Positions 57,801 to 64,000 of a stretch of 64,000 nucleotides of DNA are shown piece after piece. How positions within the stretch are numbered: the first letter of the stretch is position 1; each line of letters starts with the position of its first letter. The notes under the pieces are model-generated. The model saw only the letters and a program-made list of their open reading frames with translations. It did not search any database and was not told where the DNA came from. The translations under genes were made by a program, and so were the position numbers. Source of the DNA: Bacteroidales bacterium UBA5382. Its GTDB lineage: Bacteria; Bacteroidota; Bacteroidia; Bacteroidales; Dysgonomonadaceae. The stretch covers positions 113,762 through 177,761 of the forward strand of contig DHOU01000029.1 of NCBI GenBank assembly GCA_002409745.1, in the 5' to 3' direction.

Positions 57801-58991
57801 ATGAAAAGATTCGTCCTTATATTGATAATCGTCGTATTGTCGGAAAATATTTATTGTAAAAGTCCAATAAATTCCGTCCCAACGACGGTCCTTTATCATC
57901 AGAAATTAAATGATTCGAAAAGCTACCCAGAATTAATATTTAACCATTCCGCGGCTCACTATAGCAATGACGGTTTAATTATCTCGAAAAAAGATGAACT
58001 TGTCAGATTGGATAAATATTATTCTTTAGGAGAACGTTTCATTCGCTATCATGCAAAATTCTCGGATAACACAATAGCAACTTTTCAGAGTAATACAGGC
58101 GACTTTAAAGTGCTGGTGAATCTTCGGGAACATCAGTTATCGATAGAAAGCAATCCGGAAATCAGTAAAAAAATAGAGTTTGTTAATTCTAAAGACGAAT
58201 ATATCCTGGAAATATACCACACCTATCAGCAAGCGAAAGTCAAAATAACCAATCTATCTACCGGCCAATACACGGAAATAGAGGCTGTAAATGATGGCCC
58301 CGGAGGTCATGGAGCAGGAGTGATCAATACGGGTTTTAGAGTAGGCATGCAACACGACTATTATTGTTTCGGTTTGCTTGAAGGAGATTTTCTATTAGTT
58401 AAGCAGATCACAGTCTTATCTCAGAAAAATGATTTGGTTTTATTATTATACGGCGACTCTATAACTGAACCGGAAAGTTATTTCCCCACCGACAATTATG
58501 GGGAATCGTGGACACAATTAATTATGAATCATATAAAAGGCAAATCGATGTCCAGCGGACGGGGCGGATGCACGATTAATGAGGTGCTCATCCGAATTAA
58601 AAATGAATTACCTTATGTGAAATCGAAATTTGTGATGGTCACTATCGGTACGAATGGAGGTAATAGTATTGAGAAATTGAGTGAGTTAGTAGAGTATATC
58701 CTTGCGCAAAACGCAATTCCCATATTAAATAATATTCCTTGCAATGAAAGTCAGACTCATATTGAAGTCAACAAACAGATAGAGATCGTACGACAGAAAT
58801 ATAAACTCAAGGGATGTAGATTCGATTTGGTAACCTCTCTAAATCAAGATGGATTACAAGTTGACAAATCGTGCATGTTCCATGAAGATTATCCCGATAG
58901 TTGGGGACAAATTTATCATCATCCTAATGTAAAAGGTTCTAAGCAGATGTTTGCAAGAACGCTGATTGATATTCCCGAAATATACCAATAA
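57801..58991 (+). CDS. Exported SGNH-family hydrolase
   Basis: A 396-residue protein with a signal peptide (FVLILIIVVLSENIYC), an N-terminal beta domain of about 200 residues, and an SGNH/GDSL domain: block I YGDSIT (about 218), block II Gly in SGRGGCT, block III GTNGG (about 283) and block V HHPN (about 372). It likely removes acetyl or other ester groups from a glycan. It follows the rhamnosidase by 40 bases on the same strand, so the two probably act on the same substrate. Confidence 0.85.
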   Translation: MKRFVLILIIVVLSENIYCKSPINSVPTTVLYHQKLNDSKSYPELIFNHSAAHYSNDGLIISKKDELVRLDKYYSLGERFIRYHAKFSDNTIATFQSNTGDFKVLVNLREHQLSIESNPEISKKIEFVNSKDEYILEIYHTYQQAKVKITNLSTGQYTEIEAVNDGPGGHGAGVINTGFRVGMQHDYYCFGLLEGDFLLVKQITVLSQKNDLVLLLYGDSITEPESYFPTDNYGESWTQLIMNHIKGKSMSSGRGGCTINEVLIRIKNELPYVKSKFVMVTIGTNGGNSIEKLSELVEYILAQNAIPILNNIPCNESQTHIEVNKQIEIVRQKYKLKGCRFDLVTSLNQDGLQVDKSCMFHEDYPDSWGQIYHHPNVKGSKQMFARTLIDIPEIYQ

Positions 58992-59262
58992 CATCCTTTT
59001 CACAAGTACGAAATCGAAAGAAGCATTATGCTATCTCACTAATTGGATTTATAGGGCTTATATTTTTTCTTTGTCAATGCAAAAGTTTCCGAAAAAAGAG
59101 AACGAAATATCGGCTATTCTTATTATGGGGGTTTCGGGGGGAGCCATCCTCCCTCCTATTATAGGAAAGATAACAGATATGACACAGAATCAAAGTATGG
59201 GAATTATAACTATTCTCATCGTATGGTTGTATATGGTATGGCTAACTAAAAAAATCGCTTAA
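58992..59262 (+). pseudogene. C-terminal stump of an FHS-family sugar permease
   Basis: From about 59041 the plus strand encodes FSLSMQKFPKKENEISAILI, then GVSGGAILPPIIGKITDMTQ, which match the last two or three membrane segments of sugar:H+ symporters of the fucose/glucose permease group. About three quarters of the protein is missing and there is no start in a sensible place. The frame enters from the end of the SGNH gene. It looks like the remains of a transporter that once belonged to the rhamnosidase locus. A 7-bp hairpin (59254-59269) follows. Confidence 0.75.
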
Positions 59263-59276
59263 AAGCGATATCCTCC

Positions 59277-59417
59277 ATGGAGACGATTTCGTCAAAAGAG
59301 CAGCAAAAGATTCACTACGGTCTTGATTTGCTAAAAACTCGGGCGCGAGTATCATCAAAGTTTGTTTCATCCCTCCGCGAAGGATTATATGAATTACGAA
59401 CGGAATATAACATTTGA
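59277..59417 (+). pseudogene. HigB-type toxin remnant (Gp49-like)
   Basis: A 46-codon frame reads KIHYGLDLLKTRARVSSKFV, then SLREGLYELRTEYN, the central part of phage-derived Gp49-like/HigB toxins (normally about 110 residues). The first quarter and the entire C-terminal half, including the catalytic strand region, are absent; a TGA follows TEYNI. The next bases are the antitoxin remnant. It cannot encode an active toxin. Confidence 0.75.
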
Positions 59418-59615
59418 ATAATCACAAACTTGCAGATTACGATTTGATACTCGATTCGTTGTATGGCGAAGAAGGTACTCCAAAACGCGAGGTATTCCGC
59501 CATAAGGCATATTCGTATTATAACCGGACAGTTGATTCGTAATGCACGCAAAGCGGAGAAAATGACACAGCAAGAATTAGCAAGCCGGATTGGCGCCGGA
59601 AAATCATCTATTTCC
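59414..59615 (+). pseudogene. HigA-type antitoxin remnant, frameshifted and truncated
   Basis: Frame one (59414-59539) reads HKLADYDLILDSLYGEEGTP, then KREVFRHKAYSYY. At about 59520-59523 one extra base shifts the frame, after which TGQLIRNARKAEKMTQQELA continues as an Xre/Cro HTH up to KSSIS (about 59615), where homology stops inside the recognition helix. About 30 C-terminal residues are missing and the end of the tlpA-like gene begins there. Clearly decayed. Confidence 0.75.
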
Positions 59616-59633
59616 GTCATTCCTCATATTTCG

Positions 59634-60311
59634 TCAGGACTCTTTGTCCAAAACATCCAAAGCTGTGAATATTTGCCTTAAAGATGCCCCCCAAAACACA
59701 TTTTGAATAATTCTCTCTTTATTAATAAGAAATGTTGAGGGATAAACATAAATGCCCGGATCATAGGCTTCTTTATTATAATCAGGAATGATAATGATAT
59801 TATCCCACTTCTCGTTATTTTGCTCTAAAAAATGCACGACACTCTCTTTATCATCGCTTGTTATGGCATAAAAATCAATATTAGGATACTCTTTAGCCAA
59901 CAAATTGAATACCGACAACTCTCGAATACAAGGTGCACATGTAATACTCCAAAAACTTAAAACGGATTTTTTAGCATTTGTGGCAATATCTACTGGGCGC
60001 CCTGATAAATCCGGATATAACAATGGCGGCAACTTCTTCCCGATAATTTTCGTTTTTGCCGGATAATTATTGACTAAATGCATTTTAGCAATAGAAGAAT
60101 TTGTATCTATGGTTATGCTATACCTCCCTGTTTTTAACGAATCCTTCATTTGTTTTTCCGAAATAATGTTGCCCGAAGGATCGAACCATTCGTTACCTTC
60201 TGATTGAACAGAGATACTTCCATCGGAGTTTTGAGTTACTTTTGCGTGCTCCTGTGAATAAGAGTTGATATAAACAACGCTGCAAAATAGCAGTATAATA
60301 TATTTACTCAT
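59634..60311 (-). CDS. Exported thioredoxin-fold (TlpA/ResA-like) protein
   Basis: A 225-residue protein with a signal peptide (MSKYIILLFCSVVYINSYS), about 80 residues of variable N-domain, then a TlpA-like thioredoxin fold with the redox pair SITCAPCIREL (Cys at about 124 and 127) and the cis-Pro in YVYPSTFLIN. It should reduce or exchange disulfides in the periplasm. AT-rich like the rhamnosidase region. It stands alone between a decayed antitoxin gene and a 113-base spacer. Confidence 0.85.
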   Translation of the reverse strand: MSKYIILLFCSVVYINSYSQEHAKVTQNSDGSISVQSEGNEWFDPSGNIISEKQMKDSLKTGRYSITIDTNSSIAKMHLVNNYPAKTKIIGKKLPPLLYPDLSGRPVDIATNAKKSVLSFWSITCAPCIRELSVFNLLAKEYPNIDFYAITSDDKESVVHFLEQNNEKWDNIIIIPDYNKEAYDPGIYVYPSTFLINKERIIQNVFWGASLRQIFTALDVLDKES

Positions 60312-60424
60312 CCTGTTTGTATAAAAAATGGCTTATGATTATGAATCTTCTTTGAAAAAAGTTTCCATATTATTCATCGTTCTTATTCTCGACTCTCTCA
60401 TTCATTAGATAAAATATTGCGCCT

Positions 60425-61162
60425 TTATTTCTTCTCTTCCTCTTTTTTGGGGCTGCCGCCGCGGTCGATGGTGATGCGGGCGTTCTTGTAATCCGTATAG
60501 AAGTCCGTGCCGGCGAAGATATTGATCAGGCTGTCGAGTTTGTAGAGGCTCTTGCGCAGCTCTTTCATCAATTCGGGGATGGTCTGGTTGTGGCGTTTGC
60601 GCTCCAACTGCAGGTCGCGGGGTTTGCCCAGTAACGCATCGTAGGTGTCGATGATGGTTTTCAGTCCGGACATTTCCGTTTCATTCACGGCATAGTCGGG
60701 TAACGAAAGTTGGGTGTTTTCGGGTGCAACGCCTTCCGTTCCCGTTTTGCCCCCCTCGCCAGCGGGCGGAGCCGCGCTCAATATGGGCATGACCCGATTG
60801 TAAATGTCTTTCACCTTGGTGAAGGCATCGACTTCCTTCAGGCTTGCCAACGAATTGCGGCTGACACGCAACTGGTCGTGCAGTTCCATATTTCCGGTAT
60901 CGAGGGCGTATACCGATACCCTCTGGGCGATATCGGCCGTTTTCCGGTACATTTCAAGCGCCATGTTATCCTTATCCGTGCTGGCTCCCTTGGTAACGAT
61001 AAGGGAACCCTCGGCATGGGGCTCCAATGCATCGACAATACCAGTGAAATTACCCGCTTCCAGGGCAAATCTTACTTGTTCATTCCAAACCGGTTCGTGC
61101 TGATGGAGGATGACCTTCACGGTACGAGCCATTCTATACGTGTTAGAATCTCTCGTGGTCAT
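60425..61162 (-). CDS. Uncharacterised helical protein
   Basis: I do not recognise this 245-residue protein. It has no signal peptide or membrane segment. Residues 1-120 and 155-215 look helical, joined by a Gly/Pro/Ala-rich linker at about 126-150 (SAAPPAGEGGKTGTEGVAPE). The tail is charged (RGGSPKKEEEKK). The start may be Met11 (MARTVKVILHQHEPVW) rather than Met1. It is followed by nothing on its strand until tlpA, and preceded (on its strand) by the 21-bp array. GC content is higher than its left neighbours. Confidence 0.6.
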   Translation of the reverse strand: MTTRDSNTYRMARTVKVILHQHEPVWNEQVRFALEAGNFTGIVDALEPHAEGSLIVTKGASTDKDNMALEMYRKTADIAQRVSVYALDTGNMELHDQLRVSRNSLASLKEVDAFTKVKDIYNRVMPILSAAPPAGEGGKTGTEGVAPENTQLSLPDYAVNETEMSGLKTIIDTYDALLGKPRDLQLERKRHNQTIPELMKELRKSLYKLDSLINIFAGTDFYTDYKNARITIDRGGSPKKEEEKK

Positions 61163-61355
61163 AATTGTTTTTTTAATGATTTGAACTAAAATTTCCGAAA
61201 GTTAGGAAAGCGGGAGGTAGGCTCCAAATCTTTCAGGTTAAAATATATAAATAATCAGAGGCGCCAAGTATAATTAAAATCAACAAAGATTAAGGGCGTT
61301 ATGAACCGAAAGACCGTCATTCCGGTACGTTCGCTCTTCCATGGAGAAGAGCGCC

Positions 61356-61796
61356 TGACATTTTGTCTGTTCCAGGCTACATTCTCCTTTGTCAGATCGA
61401 CTTCGGATACTGTCAGACTGAGTTTAGCCGATGCGAGACTGAGTTTGCCCGATGCGAGATCGAGTTTAGTCGAGGTAAGATTGACTTTGGCCGTTACATG
61501 TTCAACTTCGGAAACCGGAAGAAAGACTTCCCGACCTGTCGGAACGACTTTGGAAAAGAGCAGAACGACTTTTCCCGATGCACCTGTGACATTTTGGCCG
61601 GTCGAAGCGACTTTGGCCGCCGTTTGTGCTTGTTTGCCCGCCGTACGCACCACTTTGGGCACCGTACGAGTGTCTTTGGGCACCGTATGGGCCACTTTGG
61701 TCACCGTACGAGTGATTTTGGGCGCCGTACCCGCCACCTTATCCATCGCACCAGAGACGTTGGGCGGCATACGAGTAAGTTTTGCCACCTTTAGCC
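61356..61796. repeat. Array of twenty-one 21-bp units, no indels
   Basis: From 61356 to 61796 the sequence can be cut into 21 units of exactly 21 bp. The consensus is about CGACTTTGGCCGCCGTACGAG; every unit keeps the central TTT/TTG block. Because 21 is a multiple of 3, long frames stay open on both strands, spelling heptapeptides (plus strand T-L-G-T-V-R-V type; minus strand T-V-P-K-V-x-R type). A 177-codon minus frame (61255-61788) is the best coding candidate but has no known domain. An 8-bp inverted repeat (61332-61339 / 61346-61353) marks one edge. 61163-61331 shows nothing else. Confidence 0.93.
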
Positions 61797-61894
61797 CGGC
61801 CTCGGTCGGGGCAAGGAGGAAAAGGTTATTTCACATCTTTCATCACTATACCCCCTCCCCGCTCCTCGGTGCTCCCCTTACGCTAAGGGGAGAG

Positions 61895-62539
61895 TTAAAG
61901 AGAACCTTCGGAAGTCCCGCTCCACGGCACCGGTTCGAAATCATATCCTTGCCCGAGCAACCACTCGATGGCCCGGGGCAATGCATAACGAAGGTTCTTT
62001 TCCGCTTTCAGGGAGTCATGAAAGACGATGATCGATCCGTCGCGGGTATACTTTTTCACATTCTCGAGCACCTGCTCCGGTGTCATGTACTTACTGTAAT
62101 CGCGCGTCACCACATCCCACATAATGATGTGATAGCCGGCTTTGCGCAGCAGGCGGGGCTGGGGAGCCATCATATGCCCGTGCGGAGGGCGGAAAAGCGG
62201 GGAGTCGATGAGCGCCGCCGCTTTAGCGGCATTGGCCAAAAAGAAACCGGACGTATGCTGCCATCCCTGCAAGTGATTGAAAGTGTGGTTCCCGGTACGA
62301 TGTCCGTTATCCAACAACATCCGATATACGGAGGGATACTTGCGGACATTATCGCCCACACAAAAGAAAGTTGCTTTTATACCGTACTTATCCAGCACCT
62401 CGAGCACCCACGGCGTGACCTCGGGAATGGGGCCGTCGTCGAAAGTAAGATAGATCGTTTTTTTGCCGGGATGAGGAATCCTCCAGATTGTTTCCGGATA
62501 TAAGCACCTGTAAAACTTAGGGGGTTGTTCAATCAACAT
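61895..62539 (-). CDS. Polysaccharide deacetylase (NodB homology domain)
   Basis: A 214-residue carbohydrate esterase family 4 protein; the start is set at MLIEQPPKFYRCLYP (nine upstream codons are open). Motif 1 TFDDGPIPEV (about residue 31), motif 2 HRTGNHTFNH (about 80), motif 3 RPPHG (about 115), then WDVVTRDY and the C-terminal IIVFHDS are intact, so metal binding and catalysis look complete. It deacetylates N-acetylglucosamine in peptidoglycan or another glycan. No clear signal peptide, so location is uncertain. Confidence 0.92.
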   Translation of the reverse strand: MLIEQPPKFYRCLYPETIWRIPHPGKKTIYLTFDDGPIPEVTPWVLEVLDKYGIKATFFCVGDNVRKYPSVYRMLLDNGHRTGNHTFNHLQGWQHTSGFFLANAAKAAALIDSPLFRPPHGHMMAPQPRLLRKAGYHIIMWDVVTRDYSKYMTPEQVLENVKKYTRDGSIIVFHDSLKAEKNLRYALPRAIEWLLGQGYDFEPVPWSGTSEGSL

Positions 62540-62611
62540 AAAGAATATAATAGAAGAAATACCCACCCGCCGATTATCGCATCGTCAAGTGAGTATTTCA
62601 ATCATTTTTTG

Positions 62612-64000
62612 TTATTGTGCCGCTTGTTTATTGTATTGCTCCAGCAAACGGGGACTGAATTGCTGCATCATTTTCAGCGCTTTCTCCATTGTTTGCGCTT
62701 CCACCGACTGCTGCGCCGTGTCCTCCGAAGCCGTATCGGTCAGGTAATACCCCCGGATAGAGCTATTCGTCAACTCGCGGAGAATGGTATCGCCCACGTA
62801 AGACACTCCTTGCGTATAATACACTTGCGCCCGTTGCAACAAATCATCCACCATTACCTGATACTTTTCGCGGTCGTACTCTTGGTAGATCGTGGCAATC
62901 AACAGTAACGGATTTATATTATTATAGATAACATCGCTCAGGTTATTATTCACCTGTTGAGGCTTCAAGCGTCCGAACCAATCGAGGTTACGGTTCACCC
63001 GCTCGCTGATTTGCGATATAAGCGCCTGCGCCTTTTCCGTTTCACCCAAACTGTAATAAGCCCGGGCAAAAAGAAGACCGTCATTCCGGTAAGGAATCGC
63101 CGATCCGGGCATCACCGTGGTGCATTTATCCAGTGCGGCCAATGCTTTTTCGTTTTCGCCTTCGTCTATCAAGGCATTAATCAATTCCGTAAAAGACAGA
63201 CGGAAAGTAGAGATCATACGCCGGCTCGTTTCGTCGAGATAGATATCGGGATTCTCTTCCAATCCGCCCCAACGGAACTTCGTCATCATATTCTCATACG
63301 CCGCGTGTATATTGACGCGATTGCTCAAGGGCGTTCCCGGAACGACTTGATAGGTAAGCCCGTTCAGTGAAAAATTCCGGTCTTTCATATTCAGATACAA
63401 ACTCTGTTCGACCGTGGTCGCGTAATACAGCGGGCGTGTCCAATTTCCGTCATTAATATTGGAAAGCATCTCGAGAATCATCATTTCATGAAGACGTATC
63501 GCAGATTTACCGCCCAAATTGACATACATCCTGCTTGCCGGGCGGGCATGCATCGCAGCCCAGTCGACTCGAGCCGTATCCACATCCAGATAAAGCTGAT
63601 TTCCGGGGATGATGCGGGTATCGCCGGTGGTAAACGGATTGGCGGGTTGGGCGTTTTGTCCCGTACGCAGGCTCTCCATTGTTTGCCTGAGGGAGATCGT
63701 ATCTTTGAATGCGTTTATATCGTAATACGTCGGGAAAGAGTACGCCGGGATGTTATTATCTTGAAGTGCCTTTTCAATCTCCTGCTTCGTAATGATATGA
63801 GCGTAACTAGCTGCTTCATCCCAATATTGCGGGCGAGTCCAGCTAATGGGCAACGGTTTCGACTCGTAGGCTTGGCGTACCAGTTGGTCAATATACCATT
63901 CTGTTTGCAGGAAGCTGAGGTTCGTCACACGCACATCGGTACGGAACCCTTCCGTTTCCTGTACATACCACAGCGGATAGGTATCATTATCGCCATTGGT
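62612..64000 (-). CDS. C-terminal part of a DUF2723-family membrane protein
   Basis: The frame is open from the window edge to 62612, giving 462 codons. The first visible residues, [20 protein letters not shown] followed by DVRVTNLS, are the hallmark of Bacteroidetes DUF2723 proteins just after their membrane region. The visible part is the periplasmic domain, with a tetratricopeptide-like helical region ([31 protein letters not shown]) near the end. The N-terminal membrane segments lie outside. Function is unknown; glycosyltransferase-like folds have been suggested for the family. Confidence 0.85.
   Translation of the reverse strand, partial: TNGDNDTYPLWYVQETEGFRTDVRVTNLSFLQTEWYIDQLVRQAYESKPLPISWTRPQYWDEAASYAHIITKQEIEKALQDNNIPAYSFPTYYDINAFKDTISLRQTMESLRTGQNAQPANPFTTGDTRIIPGNQLYLDVDTARVDWAAMHARPASRMYVNLGGKSAIRLHEMMILEMLSNINDGNWTRPLYYATTVEQSLYLNMKDRNFSLNGLTYQVVPGTPLSNRVNIHAAYENMMTKFRWGGLEENPDIYLDETSRRMISTFRLSFTELINALIDEGENEKALAALDKCTTVMPGSAIPYRNDGLLFARAYYSLGETEKAQALISQISERVNRNLDWFGRLKPQQVNNNLSDVIYNNINPLLLIATIYQEYDREKYQVMVDDLLQRAQVYYTQGVSYVGDTILRELTNSSIRGYYLTDTASEDTAQQSVEAQTMEKALKMMQQFSPRLLEQYNKQAAQ

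Noticed and set aside
61301..62503. 400-codon plus-strand ORF through the 21-bp array and antisense to the deacetylase
   Set aside because: Its second half is the shadow of an intact NodB-domain gene, and the first half is open only because 21 is a multiple of 3.

Overview
The window is a stretch of a Bacteroidales-type chromosome. Evidence: the S10-spc-str ribosomal order with rpsL-rpsG-fusA directly ahead of rpsJ and no tuf; zinc-free (C-minus) S14 and L36; promoters of the form TTG-N20-TAnnTTTG; many ATGA gene overlaps; and family types common in Bacteroidetes (long PPi-phosphofructokinase, split ThrE pair, head-GIN DUF2807, DUF4252, DUF2723). I cannot name the genus from sequence alone. 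No tRNA, rRNA, CRISPR array, complete insertion sequence or prophage was seen.

Layout. 1-16113 (minus strand): about 31 translation genes from rpsL down to the first codons of rpsD, including secY, map, infA and fusA, with a plausible promoter at 16250-16281. 16352-17929 (plus): ECF sigma factor, membrane anti-sigma and a DUF4252-like exported protein. 18118-18328: a 42-bp tandem array. 18458-26082 (minus): a NUDIX-like membrane protein, a dipeptidyl-peptidase IV, a small outer-membrane barrel, mutS and a sirtuin. 26374-33335: ammonium channel, PPi-phosphofructokinase, PcrA/UvrD helicase and a two-gene ThrE-like exporter. 33723-40982 (plus): outer-membrane barrel, imelysin lipoprotein, di-heme cytochrome c (DUF1111-like), a two-domain Rid/chorismatase-like enzyme, then a 21-bp-period array, a small HTH/coiled-coil protein and a CcsA-type cytochrome c maturation protein. 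41046-45451 (minus): L-lactate permease and LutABC, a complete lactate-oxidation unit. 45585-54530 (minus): MATE exporter, cytidylate-kinase-like protein, DUF2807 protein, and an ATPase / permease / permease / HlyD / TolC efflux operon. 54995-60311: an AT-richer patch with a GH78 alpha-L-rhamnosidase, an SGNH hydrolase, the stump of a sugar permease, a wrecked HigBA toxin-antitoxin locus and a thioredoxin-fold protein. 60425-64000: an unknown protein, a 441-bp array of 21-bp units, a polysaccharide deacetylase and the end of a DUF2723 membrane protein.

The most unusual signal is not a gene. At least eight places carry short arrays phased at exactly 7 nt, each built from a different heptamer, and three longer arrays are phased at 21 or 42 nt (3x7, 6x7). 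Nearly all lie just downstream of a gene, and several run across its stop codon. The efflux operon has one after almost every gene. I know of no named element that fits; STRR heptamers of cyanobacteria are the nearest analogy I can think of. The second point of interest is the imelysin / di-heme / chorismatase-like gene set, which sits next to its own cytochrome c assembly protein.
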